Part shown: piece by piece, positions 1 through 11,030 of the stretch
How the letters are laid out: each line of letters begins with the position of its first letter
How positions within the stretch are numbered: the stretch's first letter is position 1
Assembly: GCA_022376515.1 (NCBI GenBank)
Contig: WTXI01000006.1
Span: 930,001 to 994,000, forward strand
Length of the DNA stretch: 64,000 nt
Direction: 5' to 3'
Origin: Lactifluus volemus
Taxonomy: Eukaryota > Basidiomycota > Agaricomycetes > Russulales > Russulaceae
Position numbers and translations under genes: made by a program
The notes under the pieces: generated by a model
Seen by the model: only the letters and a program-made list of their open reading frames with translations
Told to the model about the DNA's origin: nothing
Database searches by the model: none

Positions 1-1
1 C

Positions 2-1093
2 CGACATAATCTTTCCTCGAACCGTGCCTTCCGGAAAGTCGAGAGGTCCGCTGGCGAGCGTGGGAAGGGTTTCTACTGGTCAGTCGAAGCGGACAGCGAG
101 CGAATGTTCGAGGAGCAAGAAGCCCGCGCTGCTACTAGTGCTACTGGTGGCGGTAAAGATTCCAAAGTGGGTGGGAGGAAGGGAAAGTCTGCCACAGCTG
201 GTACGCTTGAACCTCCCTTGAAACGTAGTGTGCGCGGTGAACCCAAAGGAACGCCGCTGCCACCACCTCTTACATCCGCTCCCTTGGCCTTCAAGAGGGA
301 AGCTGCATCTCCGCTGGCGCAAGGTTCTGCAGCCGGGTCGACAGTCAAGGCTGACCAACGGCCACGATCCCCTGGACATACAGACTCGATATCAGCGCAG
401 TCGACACATACCCCCTCAACTTTGATGGCCCCGCACACTGTCCTCCCCCCTTCTATACCTCCTATACCAGCTTCCGTCATTCTCCCGATCATTGTCGGAC
501 CCGTTCCCGCCTCTCATCCATCGGCCTCGGCCTCATCTGGTGCGACGGAGGGCGCAAGTTCTAGCACGTCGCACCTCTCGACGCCCCCTATTGTTCTACA
601 CGAGAACCAGTTGATTCTCAATCCTACAATCTTCTCTCATCTGACGCCGCCGCAGTTGCGAGAGCTGGAAGCTCTTGGCGCACAGAAGGCGCTCGAGATC
701 TTACAGGGGCATATCGTACGCTTTCTCAAGGAACGCATCAAGACGGAGGGTCGTACGCGCGGGCGTGGTCGCGGAAAACGCACTCGCAGCGCAGCGTCCG
801 GCAATGCAGGGACGGAAAGGAGGGAGAAGCCATCGCCGCCTCTTCCAGGTACGGCGCTGTTCACAACCGCGCCGTTGCCTCCGCGCAGCGCTCCACCACC
901 GCCTATGGACGCGTTGTTGCCCACGCCTTCGCCTTCGGGCGCTTCGGATGTACAAGCGGAGGCGGAGGCTAACCCGCCATCGCCGATCGTTGTGGTGGAC
1001 GATGACGAGCCACCAGACGAGGGCCCTGCCTCTAAGCGGAGGCGGCTGGACACGGAGGATGTAATACCTGTTACGCCGCCGATTGCTGTCTAG
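2..1093 (+). CDS. Forkhead (winged-helix) transcription factor, C-terminal part
   Basis: The gene enters from the left edge, so its start is missing. The first codons in frame 2 read RHNLSSNRAFRKVER and then GKGFYWSV. This is the end of a forkhead DNA-binding domain (family pattern RHNLS-N--F-KV-R----GKG-YW). The remaining roughly 320 residues are low-complexity and Pro/Ser/Ala-rich. They include a basic RGRGRGKRTR stretch and a KRRR element near the end that could serve as a nuclear localisation signal. The frame stays open to TAG at 1091-1093 with no visible intron. The role is inferred from the domain: a nuclear sequence-specific DNA-binding regulator. Which forkhead subgroup it belongs to cannot be told from this fragment. 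Confidence 0.85.
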   Translation, partial: RHNLSSNRAFRKVERSAGERGKGFYWSVEADSERMFEEQEARAATSATGGGKDSKVGGRKGKSATAGTLEPPLKRSVRGEPKGTPLPPPLTSAPLAFKREAASPLAQGSAAGSTVKADQRPRSPGHTDSISAQSTHTPSTLMAPHTVLPPSIPPIPASVILPIIVGPVPASHPSASASSGATEGASSSTSHLSTPPIVLHENQLILNPTIFSHLTPPQLRELEALGAQKALEILQGHIVRFLKERIKTEGRTRGRGRGKRTRSAASGNAGTERREKPSPPLPGTALFTTAPLPPRSAPPPPMDALLPTPSPSGASDVQAEAEANPPSPIVVVDDDEPPDEGPASKRRRLDTEDVIPVTPPIAV

Positions 1094-1613
1094 GCAGGGC
1101 AGGCAGTAGTAGCGTCACCTGATACACGGATTTGTTTTTGCTTCACATTACCATTTACTAGATTTTGCCACGCTCCACGTTCACAAGTGATCTGGCGTCA
1201 AACCCAACAAAAGCAAAGCTCATCATGAGCACATGGCACGTGCGTCGACGCCAATGAATCGGGTCAGCTGTTGTTCCTAACAAGGGACGCAAGGTTCTGG
1301 GGTGTCTTCGCAATGTCATATCTCGCCAAGCGAAAGAAAAAGAAACATCGCCAACTCCCTCGGTCATGGAGCTACCATGTTTTAAGTTAGGTTTTGCACG
1401 CTAACGACGTAAATGAGTATCCACTAATGAGGTAGGTATGCCTGGGTAGGCATTCTCGCCAGATTGCGCTATTAAGAAGAGGGACGATTACGGATGCCCT
1501 CACGTACTTTTGGGTACTCGTTTGTTCTATAGTACCGTAGTGAATCAGACGAATGAACGCACGCGACAGACGCACGCGAGGGCGAAAAACGCACACAGAC
1601 AGACACACGTGCG
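1094..1613. other. Convergent 3' intergenic region
   Basis: About 520 bases lie between the forkhead stop and the stop of the uS11m gene on the other strand. I see no coding frame with family-like content and no RNA gene. It presumably holds the two 3' UTRs. Confidence 0.6.
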
Positions 1614-2279
1614 CTATAACCGACGCGTCTTTTTCGCCCGCGTCCCTCCAATCTTAATCGGCGTGCAGTCCGTAACGCGCGACACGAACGGACGTACTTC
1701 ATCCCCCTCGCTAGTCATGAGCGCTTTCACCACCGCCTCTCGACCCTGACCAAACCCACTAAAACGAACTTCGAACCGTGCGCCGGGTGCCTCACCTTCC
1801 TGCGCGAGCTGACGGACGCGCGCAAACGCGCGCACGGCGCATTGATAACCGGCTTCGTAGCCGGATCGGTGGACGCCCTTGAAGCCGCAAGAGCCACCGG
1901 TCCAACGCGCGTTTCGCAAAGGTTGGCCGTGCTCGTTGTGGATGAGTATGTGCGTGTTGTTACGAGTGCAGGTGACGTGGATAAGATAGGGAAACGTTTC
2001 GATTTGTTTGGAGAGTGTTAGACTATGTCGGAGTGGGTTCGTACTTGGGATGGGGCGGGAGTAGACGGTGCTGGTGGGCGGACCGTCGTCACTACCGTCA
2101 TCGTTGTCGTCGGGGCCATTCTCATTGTCCTCGTTGGTGGTGGTGGTGGGATAGGATGTGCTATGGAGATACGGTCCCTGATACCGTAGTGATGAAGTGG
2201 AAAGACAACGCCAGGACTGTCGCGAGAGATTTAGATTTGAAGAGGAAGAGGAGGAGGCTCGCAGCACTCTCAGAGCCAT
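1614..2279 (-). CDS. Mitochondrial small-subunit ribosomal protein uS11m (yeast Mrps18 type)
   Basis: This is a single uninterrupted reading frame of 221 residues. The C-terminal half is a uS11 domain: PYLIHVTCTRNNTHI, then GSCGFKGVHRSGYEA and the ending VTDCTPIKIGGTRAKKTRR, which carries the basic tail typical of uS11. The first 60 residues are Ser/Arg-rich (MALRVLRASSSSSSNLNLSR) and look like a mitochondrial targeting sequence. They are followed by an acidic linker. uS11 binds 16S-type rRNA in the platform of the small subunit, and the N-terminal extension points to the mitochondrial ribosome. No intron is needed. The start at 2279 lies only 145 bp from the divergent QCR9 start. Confidence 0.93.
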   Translation of the reverse strand: MALRVLRASSSSSSNLNLSRQSWRCLSTSSLRYQGPYLHSTSYPTTTTNEDNENGPDDNDDGSDDGPPTSTVYSRPIPSTNPLRHSLTLSKQIETFPYLIHVTCTRNNTHILIHNEHGQPLRNARWTGGSCGFKGVHRSGYEAGYQCAVRAFARVRQLAQEGEAPGARFEVRFSGFGQGREAVVKALMTSEGDEVRPFVSRVTDCTPIKIGGTRAKKTRRL

Positions 2280-2424
2280 GTTTATTTTTACTGGATAGCA
2301 GTTGGCTTTGGTAGCTTGAGCGGAACGAACTCACGTTCAGACTCCGACCGCGACTGCGTCCGCACCTAGGACAACACCAAAAGAACATCCAGAGCTCTCT
2401 CTTTCTATCCATATCATTCCACGC
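2280..2424. promoter_or_regulatory. Short divergent promoter between uS11m and QCR9
   Basis: Only 145 bp separate the two start codons, which face away from each other. Both genes encode mitochondrial proteins, so a shared promoter region is likely. No specific factor site was identified. Confidence 0.55.
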
Positions 2425-2791
2425 ATGGCAGTGAGGGTTTTCGCTCGTACTTTCGTTTCTTAAAGTGACCAACTCTCGTCTCTTCTTTTCACAGCTCTCC
2501 ACTGCCTTTTACAACACGTTCGTCAAGCGAAACAGTGAGTTCGTTCCTCTCACTCGATTCAACCTCACTCTCTAAATTCGCAGGTGTCTACGTGACGTCA
2601 ATCTTTGTCGGTGCCTTTGCGTTCGGTATAGGTTTTGATGTCGCCGTGTCCAGATTTTGGGATTCTTGGAACCGCGGAGTATGCAAGACTTTTATCCTCC
2701 GCCCGTCTCGATTTTGCTCACATCACATTTTTGTCAGAAACAATGGAAGGATATTCGGGATAAATATGTCCAAGAGGGGGACTCGGAGTAA
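2425..2791 (+). CDS. QCR9: Cytochrome bc1 complex subunit 9 (QCR9)
   Basis: Four exons (2425-2430, 2495-2534, 2584-2678, 2738-2791) give a 64-residue protein. The first exon codes only Met-Ala. The joined protein reads FVKRNSVYVTSIFVGAFAF, FDVAVSRFWDSWNRG and KQWKDIRDKY, which is the QCR9/UQCR10 family from end to end. It has one membrane helix around VTSIFVGAFAFGIGF. The protein is an accessory subunit of respiratory complex III in the inner mitochondrial membrane, needed for Rieske protein assembly in yeast. All three introns have GT-AG ends and short fungal lengths (49-64 nt). The start was chosen because only ATG-GCA followed by GTGAGG joins in frame to the conserved second exon. Confidence 0.95.
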
Positions 2792-3301
2792 TATATTGCA
2801 TCCATCCAATTTATCGCAACTTTTAGACGCACGCTGAGTAAACTCGGCATGCAGCCATTAGTTGTATCATACACGTCACGGCCCTCAATGCTCACAAGTG
2901 TGATTTAGTGGCTACATCAACTTTGAGTTTTTGCTGATGTGTGAAACGGGAAAAAGTGAATCTAGAATCTATTGATTTAACCTAGATACCAAACGCGTAT
3001 ACTCTACTATGCTCACTGAGCCCGTTTACAGAATCGCCAGCAGAGACATGTAAGCTACTTGTTGATGTCATTATATTCATGAGGCACGGGCATTATCGTG
3101 GAGGGCTCCAAATCGACAAAAGGAAATGTAGCTGTGATACGAGCTGTGATACGTGTGAGACTGACGGTGATGATTGCAAGGAATAATAATGTGCAACGAG
3201 GAGAGCATGAAATAACAGCAGGGGATTAGATAGATGCGGTTTCGAAAGTGATATAAAGAGAGTGGATAAAAAGCTGCAGCAAGTGAGGCGGCAGAGGACA
3301 A
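2792..3301. other. Convergent 3' intergenic region
   Basis: About 510 bases lie between the QCR9 and KCS1 stop codons. I see no gene-like reading frame or RNA gene. It is AT-richer than the flanking exons, as expected for 3' UTRs. Confidence 0.6.
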
Positions 3302-6300
3302 TCAGGTCGATAGGTAACCCCAGTCGTCGGCATTCTCCAGCTTCATGATCTCCTGGAACACGCGCTTCGAGTCGGCCGTCAGGGGGGACAACAGGTCCTT
3401 CGCTGCACTTGGATCATCGCGCAATTTGACTTGCCTCAGTCGCTCGTCGTTGTAAATTCTCTCGAGCGACTCGGCAAGGCTCTTCAGCCCGAATAAAAAG
3501 CCACGATCAGGTTCATCAGGGTCGTGTGGCGGAAAGCGTGCATAAATTAAACCGGATTCGGGATCGACGTCCGCAGAATAGCCCTTTCCGCCGTCGACTT
3601 CCAGTGTAGCGCGGTGATCGAAACCCTCCGGGTACGGCTGCCAGTCATGGCCGGTCGTCATATGTGCAAAGTCGACAATGCGGATGTTCACTTCACCACG
3701 CCGACGTTTGCGCGAGCACCGTTGGTCGATTGGCACACCTAGCACGTCGTCGCTGTGCGAACGTCGAAGGGAAGTAGGAGAATGTTCTGCAGAACGTTTC
3801 TCGGAAACTTGTCGCAGCCTCCGATGGCGCTCGAGAGATTCTCCACGGTGGCTGCGTGAGGTGGGGTGTTCAGAATAGCTGGTGCTCAAAGCTTCCTGCA
3901 CCTCATGGTCGCCGTCATAAATAAACAGAAGACTGCAACCATAGAACCGGAAGCCTCGCAGGCGGCTGATGATACGCGCGAGTGCATAGATCTTGCCAAG
4001 GATACATGGAATCTGGTGTGCCAGTAGACGCTCCCCATCGTGCAGGAACGACGCGAGTGCGGTGGGGAACTCGTCTTTCTTGATTTCTCGACCTTGGTAT
4101 TTATCTTGCGTCACATAGGACTGAGTCACGTTGTTCCAGACCTGCATGGTACGCATCAGTGGACAGTTCAGAAGAATGCTGACGAAACAAACGGGGACAA
4201 CCGCCAATACACGATGCAGAGAGAAGAGGCTGGGGGAAGCATTGTGAATCACTATAAAGACAGGTCAAACTCACCTGCATGCCGCAAACTCTCACCCCGA
4301 GGGACCTGCTTGTCGTGCGATCGCACTTTTTGCGTTGACTTTTCTTCTTGGTCGCCCCGGCATCGATCCCATACTGTCGCGTACCCATCTTGAGATCCAG
4401 TACGCAAGGACGCTTTAGGCGACCAGTAAGATCCTCCATGAGAATGAAATGATTTTGCCGAGTAACGACTTCGTCCGATTCCTTGTGGCGAACGGGGAAA
4501 CGTGGCCGCTCGAGAGGTGACGGATGTCTCACTCGACCGAGCATTGGTGCGTCGATGGTCGCCGCCCGAGAATGGCTGCGCCGCCGGATAACGACACCAT
4601 TACCATCGAGCCGAGCCTCATGTTCATCCTCAAAGTCAAAGACACCGTGCGCTTCACTCGTGCTCGATGCTACTTCGTGAAATGCCCTCATCTTCGCGGC
4701 GCCTGTCATGACCTGCTCGCTCTGCACGCGTCGCAAAGACTCCACTTGTGCGAGAACGTCTTCTGCCTTCACCCGGTCTACACGGCCAGGCTTCTTCCGT
4801 CGTCGCATCATGGAACGAGCCCCAGGGACAGCGCCATCGCTTTCGACTTCGGCATCCGCAATGTCGCCCTCGTCCTCCGTGCGCATACCGCCATTCCATC
4901 GAGAGCCGTAGCGTCGCTGGAACCTACGCATAATTGTGCCAAATACATGATCTTTTAGCTTGGTGTTAACCGTTGTTGACCCAAGTCCGTCAAACCATCC
5001 GCTTCCCGGCATGGATTGAATAATATAAGGGGACGTCGACTGTGAGTGGGCTTGATCAGAATGACGTATCTGAAGGCGCGTATCGCCCTCCCTCGCATCG
5101 GCGTTCTCGCTACCAACAAAGAATCTCCCGTGCACCGGTGTGGGAAGCTGGCACTGTAACACCTTTGCAGTCACATTCGGCGAGTTGGCAGGCGTCAACG
5201 GAAAATCAGCACCGTCGCTTGTTAATGCCAGCGTCGAAGGACCTGGGCTTGATGAGGTAGACCCCACCTTGCTCTGCGAGGCCGGTGAGCCAAGGTCTGG
5301 GCTTGACGAAGTGGCAGTAAGGAACGGTCGCAATGAACGCTGAGCACCACGAGGACTAGCGGGCGAGACAACTGGATGCGATTGAGCACGGCTCAGGGCG
5401 CGACGTAGCATCCACTGTGGAACAATATGGCGGTTGCGGTCAAGGATAACTTCTGGAAGTTCAGCCTCATCATCACCGTCAGTGTCTTCATGAACTTCTG
5501 GTGATAATAACCGAGTGGGCAAAGCAGAAGAACCGGTAGTGAGAGCTTTGTGCAGAGGTGGCCGTGCAGGTCCATGATCGTCAGGTATGACTGAGGTCTC
5601 TTTACTTTTGGGAACCTTGCGGTAGCTAACGAGCATGACGCCTAAGTAACGAGGGATGAAGTGAAGCAATGGGGGGGCTTCTCGCTCAACAGCCTCATAA
5701 AACAAATTCTCCCTTGAAACGAGGGGCTGTACGTTTTCATGTAAATATTAGATATGTATTGAAGAATAAGAGGAGGATACGAACCTTGCATACTGCCCGC
5801 TTGGTGAATTTGTATATCGAAGCGTGACCACCCACCTGGTTTCGAAAGGACGTAAGGGTATATGCGGCAAGATATCTTCTGAGGAGTCGCGTTGAGTGTG
5901 ATACTGATCGTCGTCATCGTCATCGTCGTCGTCGACGGGAGTATGTCTGGACAGGTCATGGTACTCATCATCCGTCGGCCAGGTCACACCGGGATTAGAA
6001 TCTAGTGGCTCTGGTGGAGAAGTTGGGGACGATACGGACGATGTGCTCGTGACAGAGGCTGATTCCCAAGCCGACTCGTCATCTGTAGTCCATGGAGAGG
6101 GAGTAGACACTGGGTCGTGGTAAACAAGGTGGGAAGGTAATTCTGGCACTGTACGAATGGGAGTTGGAGAACGTGAATGTGAAATCTCGGGAGCACGTGC
6201 GTGGATGGGGATTGGCGCTGGTGAGAGAATGATGGGAGGTGCAAGACGTGCAGGTGGTTGAAATTGTGGGGCGGGGTGGATATGCGCTCGCTCGGCGGGG

Positions 6301-7285
6301 GAGAATGTAATAACGAAGAGTAGGAATGAGACGTCACGAGGGGCGTAAGACAGAGGTCACGATATGAGGGTGTGCAAGACGTTGACTGAATACTCAAAGA
6401 GGGAGCAACGTTCGGTTGCTCAACCCGCTGTCGGCGATCACGGGTACGACCCCGTGAGTCTTGTCGCTTGACCTCATCCCTAGGCGTGTCAGCACGATCC
6501 TTCCTACGTGGCTCACTTTCGCGAGTTCGAGTGCGGTCAAGTGCCAAGGTGCACTGCTCTCTACGAAGAGCGGCGGCCTCTCGCACCGGCCAATCTGAAC
6601 GTTTTACGAATTCAAAGTGAGGCCCGATGACGTCGTCATCGTCATCGGCAGGGGAATGGGTGCTTATACGCCTCCGTGAAGGAGAACAAGCCCTAGAAAA
6701 TGCAAGGGGGTTTATGACCTCCGTCGCGGGCAACGATACCGACTCTTTGAAAAGCTGTAGCGAGTCGGCAACCTTACGGCCAATTCCGGCTGAGTTATGT
6801 TGAGGAGAACGATTGTGAGAAGAAGGCGGAGGGGAAGAGTCGGAAGAAGATGCAGTAGAGCGGGAGGAGGAGGAGCGACGACTTGATAAAGGTTTTGGAA
6901 TACGACGAGGTGAAGTTGGGAATGTCAGGCCCGGGCGAGCGGACTGAATGACGTGAAACGCATGAGACGGCAAAGGGGACTCGCGGGGGGCGATATGAGG
7001 TCGGGACAAAGGGGGGAAAGGAATGGTGGCCACTGAGGAGAAATCCAATGGAGAACGATCTACATCAGATTTGAGATGATGTGTGTTTGGGGAAAGGGAC
7101 GAGTGAGCAGGTGGCTCTGAAGGGGAAGGATCAGAAATAGAGCGCTCGGAGTACAAGGGACGAGGTGATTTTGGAAGGGATGGCGGCGGCGAGTTTGGCG
7201 GAGAAATATCTGTAGAACGTGGGGGGGAATGTGGACGAGCGGCGTAGTTGGAGTGGTGGTAGAACGACGTCATTGAACCAGTCAA
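3302..7285 (-). CDS. KCS1: Inositol polyphosphate kinase, KCS1/IP6K type
   Basis: A long gene with a catalytic C-terminal half. Signature pieces in order are HFILMEDLTGRLKRPCVLDL with KMG (the P-x-x-x-D-x-K-x-G inositol-binding motif), RSLGVRVCGMQ joined to VWNNVTQSYVTQDKYQGR, and IRIVDFAHMT near the end (the D-F-A-H ATP/Mg motif). These match IP6 kinases, which make pyrophosphorylated inositols (IP7) that govern phosphate sensing. The N-terminal 700 or so residues are Ser/Pro-rich and probably disordered, with a run of nine Asp. Clear introns lie at 4142-4274 and at about 5705-5786. A third frame change at about 6290-6390 fits a phase-1 intron but could be a base error. Stop is TGA at 3302-3304. 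Two ATGs occur at the start (7285 and four codons later). Confidence 0.92.
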
Positions 7286-10200
7286 AGAGGGGTAAAGGGT
7301 TCAAGTGGATTATACTTCTTCTTCTTCACACACAGTCAAGAAATGGATTTGTGAGGAGATGAGAGGGGAAAATGGATGTATGAGAGAGAAAGGATAACAA
7401 AAATACCGAATGAGACGAGGCCGAAAAAAAAAGGGTTAAAGCGAGGCGAGGTAAGTTCCGGGCGTCTAGACCTCGTCAGAGATAACTTAATGATGACACA
7501 CAATTCAATCTTAGATATCCTCTCCCTCTAAAGCCTGTTTCTTTCCCCGCGCACCTCCTTTTCTCTCACTCCTCCTCCCCTCGGCCCTCAAAGGTCATTG
7601 ATTGGAGAGCCACAACTCGTTTCAAGAAACAATTTACGCTCTTTTTCTCATCATCGCCCCACCTACGATCCATACTCGACACGCACGTGTCTCTCGCGCC
7701 ATTCTCTCGTAACGCCGTCACCACCAATTGTATCAAAAACCAATCGAACGCCAATCGACACTACACTACCTCTAGAGCTGATCCCTGCCTGCTCGGTGAC
7801 GTCCCTCACTCTTCGTCCTCATCACACAGTCTCCAACTCCTACTTTCACCTTTATTACCCATCTCATTAACTTTTCTCCTTAACCCTCGGCGCACTCCGG
7901 AGCCTCACGGCATCCCTCCCCTCACTCCCCCCCAACGACCTTATCTACTTTGCTCGGCCTCATTTATCCGTTCCGACATTCCGCGGCTTGTTTTAGTCCC
8001 TCACTCGCTATTTGATCCTCACCCCCACGTTCAACTCAAAGCCAGCTCATACTTCACTCCACGATACAATCCCTTTCGCGAAATTAGGGTGTGACCAAGG
8101 GAATGAATACCCAATCGACAGAAACACGTCCTCGTTCATAGCTGGTTCCGTCATTTTCTCGATCGGTGCTCATCTGACAAACGTGCGTTCCAGTCGCACA
8201 TTCGCCTGCTTACAGTTCATTACGGCTTTTCCTTCAGCGCCTCCCACGTTTGGCAGGACAAGCCCTTGATCATCGAGGCGCCGAGCCGCATGAGGCGTTC
8301 CTTACTTCCTCACGCAAAGCCCCATGTCATCATCTGACCTCTTCGCGGATATTTCTTCTTCCTTATCCAGTTTGCGCCGTCATGATGTGCATTGCGGCCT
8401 GGACGTACTGTATGTCTGCGCAAGACTTCGCACCCGCGCCGTCCTCTCTCGGCTAGTTCCGATCCTGAATCATTTTATCTACAGCCGTGGCCGCGCGAGG
8501 TTGTCCGACTTCACTGCTGCGTTTATCATCGAGTGGATGCATGCCGTTAATCATACCTATTAAATTCGCCAACATTTTTACGTGGACGTCTTAGCGACCC
8601 CCACCCTTCCAATATATGACGTAAATCCGGGATCCGGGTCATCTACCGGTCCGCGATAACGAATCCCACTGTACCGAGGCGCTATTCTACCATACAACTG
8701 ATACACTCTAGTGCCGATGAACACGTTGGCAGTGACATGCTAACTACATTTATGTCGTGAATCCGACCAGCGGATCTCCTCGCTACGTGGCGTATATTCA
8801 TACACATCCATGGTCTGTGTTCTTTCTTGAAGGAGCTTACTATCCTTCTTCTTTTCAGGGATGCGTCTGCGTCTAGTCTGGAAGATGTTGCACCAGTCCA
8901 AGTTTGGTTCAGCCAAGACATTCCTTATCATTCTCAACCTAGATACCAAAGTGATCATTCTTATCGGGTCCATTTACGTAGATTAAGTGATCACGGGCAA
9001 CAGAAACTATACGATGATGGGAAGAAGGGTTCGGACCTCTTAATCTCTCACTTCGCAAGTCTGATTTAAGGAATCGAGCCAATTTCATTAGCATCGTTAG
9101 GAGGACATGGGAAAAAAAAGGTAGAATTCTTTGCAGTGCAAGCAGTGTAACAAGAATCCGCGTTACGTACTGCTCGACCCAGGGCCGTCAACGCAAATCG
9201 TTAAGATACAAACCAAGCGACAGCCCTTCTTATCGGACCTCATACTGTTCCTCAACATTTTTGCTCTACAAGACTTTCCCACTCTTTTCAATGCCACCAG
9301 CGCGGAAATACCTCGTCGCAAGTTACACTCGACTGGTGCCAATCATATGAGTCCGAGATCTATCCTGGCTTGTGCGCGTGGCAAAGGGTCTGCCCGTGAA
9401 TGCTCACTCTATCCCCCTTTTTCTCTGCGCTTTGTTGTCCCTCTTGCGCGGTTGAGTGGCTGAATCGTTTATCGCTGTTAATTCGACACTCGGGCTGACC
9501 CAAAGATCGTATAGCACGTAGACCAGTTTGGCAACTTTGAAATTCCTCAGGGGGTGGCTTCATCTGCTGCTCCACCCTCCTTTACAGCACAACCAGTCCC
9601 GATAAGTCGATATGTCACTGCATCAATGCCCGGTGGGCCTATCAGCGGAATCATTTGTCTTTGCGCGGTGGACGCCCAAAGCTTAGTTGTGCGTCTGTGG
9701 CACCCTTGTCCTTCTCTTCCTAGCATTGCGGCACGAACGTGCCTGTCGCCAAGGTACTTATTCAGGTTCTTGATAACCCCTTTTCCGCTGTTCTTTATTC
9801 ACACAGTGGTGGTACTAGGATCTAACTCAATGCTAGAATATCCCGCTACGCCTCGTATAGAAAATGTCGTCAGTCATTAGTGGTAGGCGGCGGCGATTCC
9901 CGTGGTTCAATGGTAAAGAAGAGCTCATTTTCCGTGATGAGTTCGCTCTGTGTAAATTTTTTTGGTCCTTTCCTGCCATGTCAGCTTAACGCATGGCATT
10001 TACAGCGCATCAGCGCGAGATTGCGAGATTGCGGTGGCTATTGAAGACCGATGAAGCGGGTCTTCTTCGAACGTCGCATGCATCGCACGTTTGAGCTGCG
10101 CAGCCAGAGTGTCTTGGAGATTCTACTTCAGCGCTGAGATAGCGTTTGAATACCCTCGAGTGGGTATCTCACATGAGAGCAAGCGAGTTGCATCGTTCTT

Positions 10201-11030
10201 TCCTTCCCTCTGTACGGCCACTTCAGGCGCGCACCATGCGGATATCATTGGAGCGTCGCCACGGACTCGGTATAGTTCATGTGAATTTGCAACACCTGCC
10301 GTAGTTTCAAATGCACGTTCGGCGGTTTCCATCAAAGGGTGAACTCTGACCGATGCACGTTTCTCTTTTCAACGCGCACGTTCCCCGACCATTCCCAAAA
10401 ACGTTTAGCGTTTCGCCCTCGGGTCAATGTCCTCCGAGTCGTCTATGACAACCGTATACTAATGCACGTGCATACTGCTTGCCAACCAGTCAGGTTACTT
10501 ACTGTACCCGTGGACTCATCCACAGCATTCGATCTCGATTGCGAGTTTATCATTCGCGACGCCTAGAAATGGAATTCACTCGATTTCTCCAGCACTTCTT
10601 TGCCTTTGGGTGCAAGTCCGATATCTTATTTCTGGGTCCCGATTTAGCCGTTCTTTCTTTTTTTTTTTTTTAATTTCCCCGCAATTGTGTGTGACGTGGG
10701 ATCAACCCAACAGTCACGATGGGCCGCGGGTGGCCCCATGACCAAGGTCAGAACTCAACACGAATTACAAACGAAGGTCTCATGACATGGGCAACCGCAA
10801 TGCAGTGACTCGTTCAGAGTCGGCCGAAATGTGTTTCCACTACAATCACAAGACCCTCAAACCTAGAGCTAAAAAATGGAAGGGATGCCTGTGAGAATCG
10901 TTGTTTGCAAATGTAAGCCTGAGATATTCCGAGCCAGAATGGTCATCTTATGAACCAATCCATAATTAATAGTGAAGGTTGGATATGTGGCAAAGACAGA
11001 GAATCTCTGTTATGGATTCCTGCTCTTCAC
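7286..11030. other. Gene-poor region upstream of KCS1
   Basis: About 3.7 kb without a recognisable gene. From 7300 to 8100 the plus strand is strongly pyrimidine-rich, which suits promoter or 5' UTR DNA. Short frames between 8000 and 10600 occur in several phases, but none shows conserved motifs, a plausible splice pattern or a targeting signal. A T14 tract lies at about 10658. I cannot exclude a non-coding transcript or a fast-evolving gene broken by base errors. Confidence 0.5.

Noticed and set aside
9890..9965. tRNA-like start (CCCGTGGTTCAATGGTAA resembles an A box)
   Set aside because: No B box (GGTTCRANYCC) at the right distance and no acceptor stem or cloverleaf pairing.
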